From Prevotella micans DSM 21469 = JCM 16134 (GTDB lineage Bacteria; Bacteroidota; Bacteroidia; Bacteroidales; Bacteroidaceae), in the NCBI RefSeq assembly GCF_000614105.1, contig NZ_BAKH01000022.1:1-42472 (forward strand): DNA of 42,472 bases. The letters are read 5' to 3'. The notes beneath the pieces are model-generated. The model was not told the origin of the DNA, did not search any database, and worked only from the letters and a program-made list of their open reading frames with translations. The position numbers and the translations under genes were made by a program. The stretch's first letter is position 1, and each line of letters starts with the position of its first letter. Shown here one piece after another: positions 10,360 through 19,987 of this stretch.

Positions 10360-10842
10360 TTATTTGTGTTCGCTGAGGAAAGAAACCAGCATCCAAACTG
10401 TTTTTTCCTGCTGCTGCAGATACTCGTCCATGATTGCAACTGTTACTTCGTCGTTGGCTTCTTCGGCCGTTTTGATGAGGTTGCGCTCTTGCTGGATGAG
10501 ATTCTTGAGGGTTCCGAGCACGATATCTATGCCTTCGCTGCCTTTCTGTTGGAATCCATCTTCCTTAATGGAGGCTACTTTGAGGTATTCGCTGAAACGA
10601 TTCTCGGGTATTGCGTCGAGCTGTAGAATGCGTTCTGCAATTTCATCTACCTTATTTGCGGCATCGTTATAAAGCTCCTCATACTTTTCGTGGAGTGTGA
10701 AGAAGCCTTTTCCTTTCACGTTCCAGTGCAATCCGCGAAGATTCATGTAGTAAACCTGGAAGTCGGCCAGGAGTTGATTCAATCCTTTAACTACGTTTCC
10801 TACTTTTGCAGGCTCTAGGCCTAAGATTTCTAAATTCTTCAT
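10360..10842 (-). CDS. dps: Dps-type ferritin-like protein
   Basis: A 160-residue four-helix ferritin-like protein that stores iron with peroxide and protects DNA. The ferroxidase-site residues are visible in GLHWNVKGKGFFTLHEKYEELY (His39, His51) and in DEIAERIL. The length and the C-terminal helix around QQQEKTVWML fit Dps rather than bacterioferritin. It has its own consensus promoter and terminator. In this phylum dps genes are usually peroxide-regulated; no OxyR site could be confirmed here. Confidence 0.92.
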   Translation of the reverse strand: MKNLEILGLEPAKVGNVVKGLNQLLADFQVYYMNLRGLHWNVKGKGFFTLHEKYEELYNDAANKVDEIAERILQLDAIPENRFSEYLKVASIKEDGFQQKGSEGIDIVLGTLKNLIQQERNLIKTAEEANDEVTVAIMDEYLQQQEKTVWMLVSFLSEHK

Positions 10843-10872
10843 TTTCTGATCCTTTCTTTAATTAAGTCGATG

Positions 10873-10904
10873 CAAAGATATGCATATCACTCTTGCCCTA
10901 CAAA
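10873..10904 (-). promoter_or_regulatory. Promoter of dps
   Basis: On the minus strand TTTG (10904-10901), a 20-base spacer and TATCTTTG (10880-10873) match the Bacteroidetes housekeeping promoter exactly. The start codon follows about 30 bases downstream. Confidence 0.8.
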
Positions 10905-11009
10905 AGGAAATATCTATGCTCGTATAGAACGAGTCGATATTAGCTTGCCGATGCTTTGTTTTATAAGCCTCAGGAGATGTTGTCTAGTTTTTTATTAATT
11001 CGTTCTTCG

Positions 11010-11017
11010 TAACTTTG
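11010..11017 (+). promoter_or_regulatory. -7 box of the serS promoter
   Basis: TAACTTTG matches TAnnTTTG and lies 34 bases before the serS start codon. No clear TTTG is present at the expected upstream distance. Confidence 0.55.
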
Positions 11018-11051
11018 CTCTCGAAAAACAAACATAAATTCATTAAGAAAT

Positions 11052-12341
11052 ATGCTCACATTAAAACTCATCGGTGAGGAAACAGAACGTGTTGTGAAAG
11101 GTTTGGAAAAGAAACATTTTCCAGATGCACGTGCAACCATTGATAAGGTGTTGGAACTCGATAAAACCCGTCGTGAATACCAACAGAAACTCGATGCTAA
11201 CAAGCAAAAACAAAATCAACTTTCAAAACAAATAGGTGCCCTCATGAAAGAGGGGAAACGTAGTGAGGCCGAAGATGTGAAAAACTCCGTGGGTACGTTG
11301 AAACAGGTTGACAAGGAACTCCAGCAGTCCATGGAGAAGGCGCAGAACGATATGACAGCTTTGCTGCTCACAATTCCGAATATTGCAAGCGAGCAAGTGC
11401 CTGAAGGAAGAGATGCCGCCGACAATGTGGTGGTCAAAGAAGGCGGAGTGAAGCCCAAACTGCCGGCCGATGCGCTTTGCCATTGGGATTTGTGCAAGAA
11501 GTTCAATCTAGTGGATTTCGACCTCGGCGTGAAAATCACGGGTGCTGGTTTTCCAATCTATATTGGCAAGATGGCTCGCTTGCAACGTGCGCTCGAGGCT
11601 TTCTTCCTCGACGAGGCACGCAAGAGTGGTTATCTGGAAGTGCAACCGCCGTTGGTGGTAAACCAGGCGTCGGGATTGGGAACCGGTCAGTTGCCCGATA
11701 AAGAAGGGCAGATGTATCATGCCGAACTCGACGATTTATATCTCATTCCAACGGCCGAAGTTCCGGTAACGAACATCTTCCGCGATGAAATTCTCGACGA
11801 ACAGGATTTGCCAATCAAACGTTGCGCTTACTCATCGTGCTTCCGTCGCGAAGCAGGCAGTTACGGTAAGGATGTTCGCGGACTTAATCGCCTGCATCAA
11901 TTTGATAAGGTGGAACTCGTACGCATCGACACCCCACAACATTCCTATGAATCGCTCAGAGAGATGCTCGAGCATGTTGAGGGTCTTTGTCAGAAACTCG
12001 AGCTGCCTTATCACATTCTGCGTCTTTGCGGCGGTGACATGAGCTTTACATCAGCTCTGTGCTACGATTTTGAGTTGTGGAGTGCAGCCCAGGAACGCTG
12101 GTTGGAAATCAGTTCCGTGTCGAATTTTGAGAGTTATCAGGCTAACCGACTGCATTGCAGATACCGCCGAACAGCCGATAAGAAAATAGAGCTCTGCCAT
12201 ACCCTCAACGGTTCGGCTCTGGCTTTGCCCCGTGTTGTGGCAACAATCGTCGAGAACAATCAAACCCCGGAAGGCATTCGTGTTCCTGAGGTTTTGGTGC
12301 CCTATTGTGGTTTCGAGATGCTCGACGGCAACAACTTCTAA
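11052..12341 (+). CDS. serS: Seryl-tRNA synthetase
   Basis: Charges tRNA-Ser with serine; a class II synthetase. The complete 429-residue protein has the long N-terminal coiled-coil arm (about residues 25-105), the TAEV substrate loop (234-237), motif 2 FRREAGSYGKDVRGLNRLHQ from residue 264, and motif 3 near NGSALALPRVVATIVENNQ. It is followed 74 bases later by the NfnAB-type gene on the same strand with no terminator between. Confidence 0.97.
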   Translation: MLTLKLIGEETERVVKGLEKKHFPDARATIDKVLELDKTRREYQQKLDANKQKQNQLSKQIGALMKEGKRSEAEDVKNSVGTLKQVDKELQQSMEKAQNDMTALLLTIPNIASEQVPEGRDAADNVVVKEGGVKPKLPADALCHWDLCKKFNLVDFDLGVKITGAGFPIYIGKMARLQRALEAFFLDEARKSGYLEVQPPLVVNQASGLGTGQLPDKEGQMYHAELDDLYLIPTAEVPVTNIFRDEILDEQDLPIKRCAYSSCFRREAGSYGKDVRGLNRLHQFDKVELVRIDTPQHSYESLREMLEHVEGLCQKLELPYHILRLCGGDMSFTSALCYDFELWSAAQERWLEISSVSNFESYQANRLHCRYRRTADKKIELCHTLNGSALALPRVVATIVENNQTPEGIRVPEVLVPYCGFEMLDGNNF

Positions 12342-12415
12342 ATAATTCTCTGCCGGAAGAAAAACAAAAACAGCCCGAGTCGTTTGTGCGGCGAGGGAAT
12401 CCAATTAATACTATC

Positions 12416-14766
12416 ATGAACAAGATTATTAGTAAAGAGCAATTCTCTGAAAAAGTTTATTGCATCGAAGTGGAAGCACCGCTTATTGCCAGCAGTTGCA
12501 GAGCGGGCAACTTCATCATCGTTCGCGTGGACAAGAACAGCGAACGAGTGCCCTACACCATCGCGAAAGCTAATCCCGAAAAAGGAACTCTGACGATGGT
12601 TATTCAGGAAGTGGGACTCTCGTCGACCAAGCTATGCCAGATGAATGTAGCGACGAAATTGCCGACATCGTAGGGCCGCTGGGAAACCCATCGCACATCG
12701 AAAACTACGGTACGGTTATCTGCGCCGGCGGAGGAATAGGCATCGCCGCCATCCTTCCAATCCTAACAGCTCTCAAGAAAGCAGGCAACAGGGTTATATC
12801 CGTGCTTGCCGGACGAACAAAAGAACTGGTTATAATGGTTGACGACGTGGCCAAATATTCCGACGAGGTTATTATAATGACCGACGACGGCTCGTATGGA
12901 AAAAAAGGTGTAATAACCGTGGGAGTGGAAGAGGTTATCCAGCGCGAACACGTAGACAAGGTGCTCGCCATCGGTCCGCCGATAATGATGAAGTTCACAT
13001 CCCTGCTCGCCAAGAAATACGGTATCCCGAACGACGTCTCGCTAAACACCATCATGGTGGACGGAACCGGAATGTGCGGCGCCTGTCGACTAACCATCGG
13101 AGGCAAAACAAAGTTCGTTTGCATCGACGGTCCTGAATTCAACGGCGACCTCGTTGACTGGGACGAAATGTTCAAACGAATGGGAACCTTCAAAGGCGTT
13201 GAGCGCGAAGAGATGGAACGTAAGAGCGCCATCCCCGCAGCCGGATTGCAAACCGAAAGTACTTCGGAGTCGACCTCGACCACAAGCGAAGAACCCAAAG
13301 CTCCCGTAGCCATAGCCGAACTAATCGACCGCAATGCGCCATGGCGAGCCGAGCTTCGTAAATCGATGAAACCAAAGGAACGCACCGAAATAGAACGCGT
13401 TCAGATGCCAGAACTCGATGCCGAATATCGAGCCACAACTCGACTCGAAGAAGTAAACGAAGGACTGACGCCCGAAATGGCAATCGTTGAGGCCAAACGA
13501 TGCCTCGACTGTGCCAAACCAACTTGCGTTGAAGGTTGCCCGGTTAACATCAACATCCCCAGCTTCATCAAGAACATCGAACGGGGCGACTTCCTCTCGG
13601 CTGCCAAAGTTCTCAAAAACACATCGGCTCTGCCCGCCGTATGCGGTAGAGTTTGCCCACAGGAAAAGCAATGCGAAAGCCAGTGCATACACCTCAAGAT
13701 GAAAGAACCCGCTGTTGCCATAGGCTATCTCGAGCGATTCGCAGCCGACTATGAGCGCGAGAGCGGACAGATGGCTCTGCCTGAAGTTGAACCATCTAAC
13801 GGAATCAAGGTGGCCGTTGTAGGCTCAGGTCCTGCCGGATTGAGTTTTGCGGGCGACATGGTGAAGCGCGGATTTGAAGTCTATGTTTTCGAAGCACTCC
13901 ACGAAATAGGCGGCGTACTTAAATACGGTATCCCCGAATTCCGACTCCCCAACAGAATCGTCGAAGTCGAAGTGGATAACCTCCGCAAGATGGGCGTACA
14001 CTTCCAAACCGATACAATCATCGGCAAAACAATCTCCGTCGACGAGCTCAAACAAAAAGGCTTCAAGGGTATTTTCGTAGGTTCGGGCGCCGGTCTTCCC
14101 AACTTCATGGGCATCCCGGGCGAAAACAGCATCAACATCATGTCGAGCAACGAATATCTCACCCGCGTGAACCTCATGGACGCCGCCAATCCCGAAACCG
14201 ACACACCAATCATCATAGGCAAGAAAGTAATCGTTGTGGGCGGCGGAAATACGGCCATGGACTCATGCCGAACCGCCAAGCGTCTCGGAGCTGATGTAAC
14301 CCTGGTTTATCGTCGCTCTGAAGCCGAAATGCCCGCTCGACTCGAGGAGGTTAAACATGCCAAGGAAGAAGGAATAAACTTCCTAACGCTCCATAATCCG
14401 AAAGAATATAAAGCCGATGAGAATGGACGCGTTTGCGCATGCGTGCTCGACGTGATGGAACTTGGCGAACCCGATGCAAGCGGTCGTCGAAGTCCGCAAA
14501 CAACCGGTCGAACCATAACCATGGAGTGCGACCAGGTCATCGTTGCAGTCGGCGTATCGCCCAATCCGCTCGTTCCGAACTCTATCGAAGGATTGGAACT
14601 CGGTCGCAAGAATACTATAGCCGTGAACGACCAGATGCAAAGTTCGCGTCAGGAAATCTATGCCGGCGGCGACATTGTTCGCGGTGGCGCAACCGTAATA
14701 CTCGCCATGGGCGACGGTCGCCGAGCTGCTGCCAACATGGCCGAGCATCTTCTTTCAACTAATTGA
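12416..14766 (+). CDS. NfnA-NfnB fusion: NADH-dependent ferredoxin:NADP+ oxidoreductase (frame broken once)
   Basis: Single polypeptide of about 783 residues joining a PyrK/NfnA-like flavin and [2Fe-2S] subunit to a GltD/NfnB-like subunit. Databases often call it a bifunctional DHOD B NAD-binding subunit and glutamate synthase. The N-terminal part starts MNKIISKEQF. The [2Fe-2S] cysteines lie in GTGMCGACRLTIGG and FVCIDGPEF. The [4Fe-4S] region is RCLDCAKPTCVEGCPVNINIP with CGRVCPQEKQCESQC. FAD binding is at AVVGSGPAGLSFA and NADPH binding at VIVVGGGNTAMDS. The frame breaks near 12650 (GTAGGCGAC read as GTAGCGAC); restoring G gives MNVGDEIADIVGPLG. Electron bifurcation is inferred from the family. 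Confidence 0.9.
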
Positions 14767-14921
14767 ATTTGGTCAACGAACTAAAATAGGTATTCTCTAC
14801 AGGTAAATTAGTTCTCTTAAGAATCCCAGAGGGTTGTCGCACAAATCGAGCGGCAACCCTTTTTTATTTTCCTCCCAATCGAAAGAATCTTTTCCTATCG
14901 GCAGGCCGTTCTCTCACCTGT

Positions 14922-16110
14922 CGAACATTACGCCGGGAGCCTCCAAGCCGGTTTCATTGCTGACGAACTTTGCGACAGGAGCCTCCGAGATGTTTTTATA
15001 GCCTTCGCAACTTACAACAGCAAATAACAATAGGTTGAGGATGCTTTCGCAGCCCTCGACGAGACATAAAATTAAGTTCCGGACGCTTTTGCAACTCTCG
15101 ATGAGACATAGAACTCGGTTCCGGAACCCTTTGCAACTTACGAAGAGAGTTACAAAGTTGTTCTTATAGTTATTGCACTTTGCAACGGGAATCTAAAAAC
15201 CGGTTTTATATCTATCGCACTTTGCAACGGGACGACGAAGACATTTTCTATCCGATTGAAAAATATTTTTATATAAAAGCATATAGACTAGATGTTTACA
15301 TAGATTATTGAATATATAAATTATATCAGATTGTATTTTCCATGTTATATTTCTTGTAAATACCGATATAAAATGATATTTCAATGTAATATTAGAAATA
15401 TCAATACTATTGAAATGTCTTTTCAATAGTATAGTGAGATTATTAATCATACTAGAATGTGTTTTCCATCGCCTATGGAATTAGTTAGTTATACTAACGA
15501 GTATTTTCCATAACCTATGGAATTAACAATCTATATAAACTATATTTTTCCATAGACTATTGAATCAGCTGGCTATAGTGTCGATAGTATTCCATAGGTT
15601 ATGGAATAAATAATTTATAGTAACGATAATTTTCCATAGTCTATGGAAAATATTCATCAGTGTGACGAATATTTTCCATAATTAATGTAATAGGCTAGCT
15701 GATAGATTATTATATAAAAACATTTTTCAATCGGATAGAAAAGGTATTCGTCGTCCTGTCGCAAAATGCGATAGTTATAAAACCGGTTTTGTAATCCTCG
15801 TTGCAAAGTGCGATAGCTATAAAAACTACTTTGTAACTCTCTTCGTAAGTTGCAAAGGGTTCCGGAACCGAGTTCTATGTCTTATTGTAAGTTGCAAAAG
15901 CGTCCGGAACTTAATTTTATGTCTCGTCGAGGGCTGCGAAAGCATCCTCAACCTATTGTTATTTGCTGTTGTAAGTTGCGAAGGCTATAAAAACATCTCG
16001 GAGGTTCCTGTCGCAAAGTTCGCCGGCAATAAAACTGGCTTGGAGGCTCCCGGCGTAATGTTCATCAGCAATAAAACCGGCTTGGAGGTTCCCGGCGCAA
16101 AGTGTGAGGG
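14922..16110. repeat. Array of 42-bp units forming a giant inverted repeat
   Basis: This 1.5-kb gene-free stretch is filled by degenerate 42-bp units. On the left, related unit starts fall at 14922, 14964, 15006, 15048, 15090, 15132, 15174 and 15216. The left arm (14923-15276) and right arm (15711-16063) are inverted copies of about 350 bases with few mismatches. The roughly 430-base centre has its own 42-bp units around the palindrome TTCCATAGNCTATGGAA (15462, 15504, 15546, and on to about 15672). Arm units carry cores such as GTTCCGGAAC. No open frame in it resembles a protein. Confidence 0.9.
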
Positions 16111-16147
16111 TATCTTCAATCTGTTTTTATCTCCTATTGTAACGTGA

Positions 16148-16182
16148 TTTCGGTTTAAAATAAACTTCGACTCGGGCGGTGC
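16148..16182 (-). repeat. Fragment of the interspersed element (outer end only)
   Basis: Read on the minus strand, CCGCCCGAGTCGAAG followed by TTTATTTTAAACCGA matches the outer right end and flank of copy R2 (GGCCGAGTGGGAAC, TTATTTTAAACCGA). It marks the right edge of the 42-bp array. Confidence 0.55.
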
Positions 16183-16204
16183 AAATCCGGGAGTTGTTTA
16201 TTGT

Positions 16205-16223
16205 GAACATCTACTTACCTTTG
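16205..16223 (+). promoter_or_regulatory. Promoter of the exbB operon, with an 18-bp sequence shared with the nfeD promoter
   Basis: The -7 box TACCTTTG is at 16216-16223. The 18-mer GAACATCTACTTACCTTT (16205-16222) recurs exactly at 23240-23257 before nfeD. The start codon of exbB is 79 bases downstream. Confidence 0.6.
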
Positions 16224-16301
16224 CGACTAGAATAATGATTGCTTAGGCAGATGGATTATCTGCTATTTATTTTTAAAAGAACATCTAACAAGCTTACACT
16301 T

Positions 16302-17132
16302 ATGAAGAATCTGATTGCGACACTTGCAATGATAACTCTCTTTGGTATTTCGCTGCCCACCCCCTCGCTTGCTCAAAAAACGGGAGGAAATGCTGCAACT
16401 AAAACTGTTGTCGATACGCTCGCAGACGACGCCCTGGACGATACCGGGGTAGTGGATGAGGCCGAAACGAAATCGACACCCAATGCAGGAGAGAATACCG
16501 GAGTACACCAGTTCCTGAAAACGAAATTCATCGAAGGTAGCGCCGGATTCATGTCGTTGGTAGCCTTGGCGCTGGTGCTCGGATTGGCGTTTTGCATCGA
16601 GCGGATAATCTATCTCAGTCTTTCTGAAATAAACGCAAAGAAATTTATGAACGACCTGGAGGCGAAAATCGATAAACAAGACATCGAAGGAGCTAAAGAT
16701 TTAAGCCGAAATACGCGCGGACCGGTAGCCTCGATATGCTATCAAGGTCTGCTTCGAATCGAGGACAGCATTGAAGATATCGAACGGAGCGTCACTTCCT
16801 ACGGGGGCGTTCAGAGTGCAAATCTGGAGAAAGGATGCTCGTGGATTACGCTGTTCATCGCGATGGCGCCGTCGTTGGGATTCCTCGGAACGGTTATCGG
16901 AATGGTTATGGCTTTCGACAGAATTCAACAGGCCGGAGATATTAGTCCGACAATCGTTGCGGCGGGTATGAAAGTGGCATTGATAACAACCATCTTCGGT
17001 ATCATCGTGGCTCTGGTTCTGCAGGTGTTCTACAATTATATTCTTTCGAAAATCGAACACCTAACAGCACAGATGGAAGAATCGGCCATATCGCTGCTCG
17101 ACTCAATCATGAAATACAAACTTTCGAAATGA
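16302..17132 (+). CDS. exbB: MotA/TolQ/ExbB proton channel family protein
   Basis: Proton-driven inner-membrane motor subunit that works with ExbD to energise outer-membrane transport through TonB. From the chosen ATG the protein has 276 residues, with an N-terminal signal-like segment (MKNLIATLAMITLFG...SLAQ), a variable periplasmic stretch, and then helices at about residues 76-100, 185-205 and 225-255. The conserved GCSWITLFIAMAPSLGFLGTVIGMV and the following AFDRIQQAGDISPTIVAAGMK are typical. An upstream in-frame ATG (16239) would put 21 unlikely residues before the signal peptide. Its stop overlaps the next gene's start. Confidence 0.92.
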   Translation: MKNLIATLAMITLFGISLPTPSLAQKTGGNAATKTVVDTLADDALDDTGVVDEAETKSTPNAGENTGVHQFLKTKFIEGSAGFMSLVALALVLGLAFCIERIIYLSLSEINAKKFMNDLEAKIDKQDIEGAKDLSRNTRGPVASICYQGLLRIEDSIEDIERSVTSYGGVQSANLEKGCSWITLFIAMAPSLGFLGTVIGMVMAFDRIQQAGDISPTIVAAGMKVALITTIFGIIVALVLQVFYNYILSKIEHLTAQMEESAISLLDSIMKYKLSK

Positions 17133-17635
17133 GAATGGATAAAAAGAAATGGAGTGAGGAACGTGTCTCCAGAACGATTCTTTACGGAATGGTGGGAATC
17201 GTGACGGTGGTTTTCATAGCGTTCTATCTTGTTGGATTCGAAATGCCGTTCTCAGGGAATCCTACTTTCAACGCGCCTTTACTCACCGACGTACTGCTGT
17301 GGCTGATGGTGATAATGACGGTAGCGGCAACGGTAGCGGCGGTTGTGTCGCTGATTAAGACTATCAGGAAAACCGGACAATCGGATGGAATGACAAACGG
17401 GGTTCCTGAACGGAAAATCGCCGTGGGAGTTAGTGCTGCAACGGTTCTGTGTATGGTAGCTACGTTTTTGTTGGGCTCTTCCGAGAAACTGACGGTGAAT
17501 GGCATAGGATTTTCAGACGTATTCTGGCTGAAAACATCGGATATGTTCGTCTATTCTTCACTCGTTATGCTTTTCGTCGCAATTCTGGCCGTGCTTTTCG
17601 GAGCAACAAGATATAAACGAAAAGAACGGAGGTAA
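17129..17635 (+). CDS. Small membrane protein of the exbB-exbD operon
   Basis: I do not recognise a named family. The 168-residue protein has about four hydrophobic helices (roughly residues 16-36, 51-73, 95-115 and 137-157) and a basic C-terminus (RYKRKERR). It overlaps the exbB stop codon by four bases and ends seven bases before the first exbD gene, so it is translated with the channel genes. A gene of this size in this place recurs in Bacteroides-type exb operons, as far as I recall. A structural or accessory role with the motor is an inference from position only. Confidence 0.75.
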   Translation: MRMDKKKWSEERVSRTILYGMVGIVTVVFIAFYLVGFEMPFSGNPTFNAPLLTDVLLWLMVIMTVAATVAAVVSLIKTIRKTGQSDGMTNGVPERKIAVGVSAATVLCMVATFLLGSSEKLTVNGIGFSDVFWLKTSDMFVYSSLVMLFVAILAVLFGATRYKRKERR

Positions 17636-17642
17636 AGAGAAA

Positions 17643-18191
17643 ATGCTGTTTCGTAAGCACAACCGAAAAACAGTTCCGGGACTGAATACTTCGTCGACGG
17701 CCGATATTTCATTCATGCTGCTGATACTGTTTCTGGTTACAACCTCGATGGATGTCGACAAAGGATTGTCGCACCAACTTCCACCCATCGATAAAACAAA
17801 GAAAGAACAACAAATGGTTGACAGCAGGCATATCATGATTTTCCGAATAACAGAAAATAATAAATTCGTGCTCGATGAGAAACCAATCCCCTTGTCGCAA
17901 ATTAAACCGCGGGTGAAGGAATTCGTTCAGAGAAACGAAAAGAAACACATCATCCAGCTCGAAGCCAATCGGAAGTCGGCCTACAACTCTTATTTCCAAC
18001 TCCAGAACGAAATAATCTCCGCTTATAACATCTTGCGCAATCAACGAGCCGCTCGAACCTTCGGCAAAACCTACGAATTGTGCTCTCCTGAACAGCAAGC
18101 ACAAATCAATAACGAAATCCCGATAAGAATATCCGAAGTCTACGAGCCTTCGACTAATGAAACATCGAAAGGAGGAAACCCGAAGCAATGA
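17643..18191 (+). CDS. exbD: ExbD/TolR-family biopolymer transport protein, first copy
   Basis: A 182-residue single-pass protein. The cytoplasmic start RKHNRKTVPGLNTSSTADISFMLLILFLVTTS contains the membrane-embedded Asp (in TADISF) that carries protons in the ExbB-ExbD motor. The periplasmic domain follows. It has a longer C-terminal extension than typical ExbD. The stop overlaps the start of the second exbD by four bases. Confidence 0.9.
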   Translation: MLFRKHNRKTVPGLNTSSTADISFMLLILFLVTTSMDVDKGLSHQLPPIDKTKKEQQMVDSRHIMIFRITENNKFVLDEKPIPLSQIKPRVKEFVQRNEKKHIIQLEANRKSAYNSYFQLQNEIISAYNILRNQRAARTFGKTYELCSPEQQAQINNEIPIRISEVYEPSTNETSKGGNPKQ

Positions 18192-18655
18192 GTCTTTATC
18201 GTCGCCACAATCACGCAATCCCGGCATTGAACACCGCCTCATTGCCCGATTTGATTTTCACTATTCTTTTCTTCTTCATGCTTGTCACGCACATGCGAAA
18301 AGCCTCCATAAAGGTTAAATATCAAGTCCCCGTAGGCACAGAATTAACCAATCTCACAAAGAAATCAACCGTATCCTATATATATATCGGCAAGCCTCTC
18401 GGCGAAACAGGACAAGTCGTAAGTAGCGAAACAAAAATACAACTCAACGACAAGCTGGTTTCGCTCAACGATATCAAACAGTCCTTGGTGAGAGAGCGAA
18501 ACTCCATGAGCCCTGAAGAACGCAAAGCAATGCTGGTTAGCATCAGAGCCGACCAAAACACAAACATGGGATTAATAATAGATTTAAAACAAATCCTCCG
18601 TGAAGCAAATGTCCTCAACGTAAACTATGCAGCGGTGACAAAGCCAAAAAGATAG
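18188..18655 (+). CDS. exbD: ExbD/TolR-family biopolymer transport protein, second copy
   Basis: A 155-residue paralogue of the preceding gene: RRHNHAIPALNTASLPDLIFTILFFFMLVTHM has the same proton-carrying Asp (in LPDLIF) at the start of the transmembrane helix. The periplasmic part has the usual question-like beta/alpha fold with a regular NTNMGLIIDLKQILREA helix near the end. Paired exbD copies behind one exbB are common in this phylum. It closes the operon; no terminator hairpin is evident before the next promoter. Confidence 0.9.
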   Translation: MSLYRRHNHAIPALNTASLPDLIFTILFFFMLVTHMRKASIKVKYQVPVGTELTNLTKKSTVSYIYIGKPLGETGQVVSSETKIQLNDKLVSLNDIKQSLVRERNSMSPEERKAMLVSIRADQNTNMGLIIDLKQILREANVLNVNYAAVTKPKR

Positions 18656-18726
18656 ATTTACTTTTTAAAAAGTTGTAAATTAAAACAAAACAAAAAAACA
18701 CAACCTGTAAGAAAGTCAGTTTATTG

Positions 18727-18734
18727 TATTTTTG
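18727..18734 (+). promoter_or_regulatory. -7 box of the lrp promoter
   Basis: TATTTTTG fits TAnnTTTG and lies 19 bases before the start codon, implying a very short leader. Confidence 0.55.
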
Positions 18735-18753
18735 CGTCAAAAAAGTAATAACA

Positions 18754-19230
18754 ATGGCACATAGAAGTTTAGATAATCTTGATAAGAAAATATTGCGTCT
18801 AATAGCAGAAGACGCTCGTATCCCATTCCTAGAAGTAGCTCGTATTTGCAATGTCAGTGGAGCAGCAATTCATCAGCGCATTCAGAAACTTGTAAATCTA
18901 GGAATCATTAAAGGTTCCCAATTCGTAATAGACCCTGAGAAGATAGGCTATGAAACCTGCGCTTTTATTGGTTTGAATCTCCGGAATCCTGAAAAATTCG
19001 ATGAAGTAGTAGAAGCTCTAAAACGCATCCCCGAAATCGTGGAGGCTCATTATACTACAGGTCAGTACGATTTATTCGTGAAGTTATATGCGTTTAACAA
19101 TCATCATCTGTTGAATATTATACACGATAAACTTCAACCCCTAGGATTATCACGCAGCGATAGTACAATCTCATATAATGCAGTTATCGATCGTCCGCTT
19201 CCAATAATTGATCGCCCATTCGAAAAGTAA
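18754..19230 (+). CDS. Lrp/AsnC family transcriptional regulator
   Basis: The 158-residue protein has an N-terminal winged helix-turn-helix (about residues 5-55, LDKKILRLIAEDARIPFLEVARICNVSGAAIHQRIQKL) and a C-terminal RAM ligand-binding domain (about 65-145, with the typical ALKRIPEIVEAHYTTGQYDLFVKLYAF). It probably responds to an amino acid as an octamer or hexadecamer. The ligand cannot be read from the sequence. The ATG ten codons upstream (18724) is rejected because the promoter box lies inside that extension. The gene stands alone, ahead of a terminator. Confidence 0.93.
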   Translation: MAHRSLDNLDKKILRLIAEDARIPFLEVARICNVSGAAIHQRIQKLVNLGIIKGSQFVIDPEKIGYETCAFIGLNLRNPEKFDEVVEALKRIPEIVEAHYTTGQYDLFVKLYAFNNHHLLNIIHDKLQPLGLSRSDSTISYNAVIDRPLPIIDRPFEK

Positions 19231-19373
19231 TATGAATGTATAGCTAATGCTCTCATAGCATAATCGCTCTATACATTTCCTAACTCGATTTTTTATATAC
19301 GATTGTTTAGAACACAAGATTTTATTCAGAGTTTGTTATTATCCGATAAAATATTCTTTGCAGTGAAATAATA

Positions 19374-19407
19374 AAGTCCGATTCTCAAGAAGAGAATCGG
19401 ACTTTTG
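19374..19407 (+). terminator. Hairpin terminator downstream of the Lrp/AsnC gene
   Basis: AAGTCCGATTCTC pairs perfectly with GAGAATCGGACTT around a five-base loop and is followed by TTTTG. It lies 144 bases after the stop codon. Confidence 0.75.
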
Positions 19408-19470
19408 ATAATACACGTATAGGACAGTCACAGTTCCTATTGTGTTATGTACAAAAACGTATTATATACA

Positions 19471-19507
19471 AAAAGAGGATGTGCTTGTTTTTATCACATC
19501 CTCTTTT
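19471..19507 (-). terminator. Terminator of the tRNA-Ser/tRNA-Glu transcript (works in both directions)
   Basis: AAAAGAGGATGTG pairs with CACATCCTCTTTT around an 11-base loop, with A and T tails on both sides. It is just downstream of tRNA-Glu on the minus strand. Confidence 0.75.
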
Positions 19508-19513
19508 GATTCG

Positions 19514-19585
19514 TAGTCGGTACGAGAATCGAACTCGTATGCCAAGATTGAGAATCTTGTATCCTAACCGTTAGATGAACCGACC
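19514..19585 (-). tRNA. tRNA-Glu (CTC)
   Basis: The cloverleaf folds on the minus strand: acceptor GGTCGGT with ACCGACT (G-U closing pair, as in other Bacteroidales tRNA-Glu), anticodon stem CAAGA/TCTTG, loop TTCTCAA with anticodon CTC, and T loop TTCGATT. The discriminator base is A. The CCA end is not encoded. Confidence 0.9.
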
Positions 19586-19630
19586 ATTTATTCTTAAAGA
19601 AATCATTGCGTTTGATTAAGTTTCAAAGAG

Positions 19631-19717
19631 CGGAAGGAGGGGGATTCGAACCCCCGGTACGTTAACACGTACGGCAGTTTAGCAAACTGCTGGTTTCAGC
19701 CACTCACCCATCCTTCC
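19631..19717 (-). tRNA. tRNA-Ser (GCT)
   Basis: On the minus strand: acceptor GGAAGGA with TCCTTCC, anticodon loop TTGCTAA giving GCT, and a long class II variable arm (CGTACGTGTTAACGTAC). The discriminator base is G as expected for serine. It is 45 bases upstream of tRNA-Glu and probably in the same transcript. Confidence 0.93.
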
Positions 19718-19987
19718 AAAGGAAAATATGGTTATTAGGAATAACCTGACTCAAACACGATGCAAAGGTAGAGTATTAGGTTTGTTCTCACAAGTTTTTA
19801 TTTAAAAACACGGAAAGTACACCTATATGCGGTATGTGTAACTTTTTTTACAAATTGGAGATGTTATCTTTTCGGCCGTACTTTTGAATTGTTGATATAG
19901 AGGCGCCTTTTTTCAAGTATAGGCTTAACAATTGGTATAAATTGTTTTTACGTTCTGATTGCCGATAAATATCACAACTACTTTCCT

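Noticed and set aside
12705..14748. Several long minus-strand open frames opposite the nfn fusion gene
   Set aside because: They mirror the codon bias of the true gene, and their translations are low-complexity and without domains.
15193..15450. An 85-codon minus-strand open frame in the giant inverted repeat
   Set aside because: It is AT-rich, translates the repeat units and resembles no protein.
14922..16110. CRISPR array
   Set aside because: Units are contiguous and diverged with no invariant repeat and unique spacer pattern, and there are no cas genes. The same applies to the arrays at 26085, 36911 and 42360.
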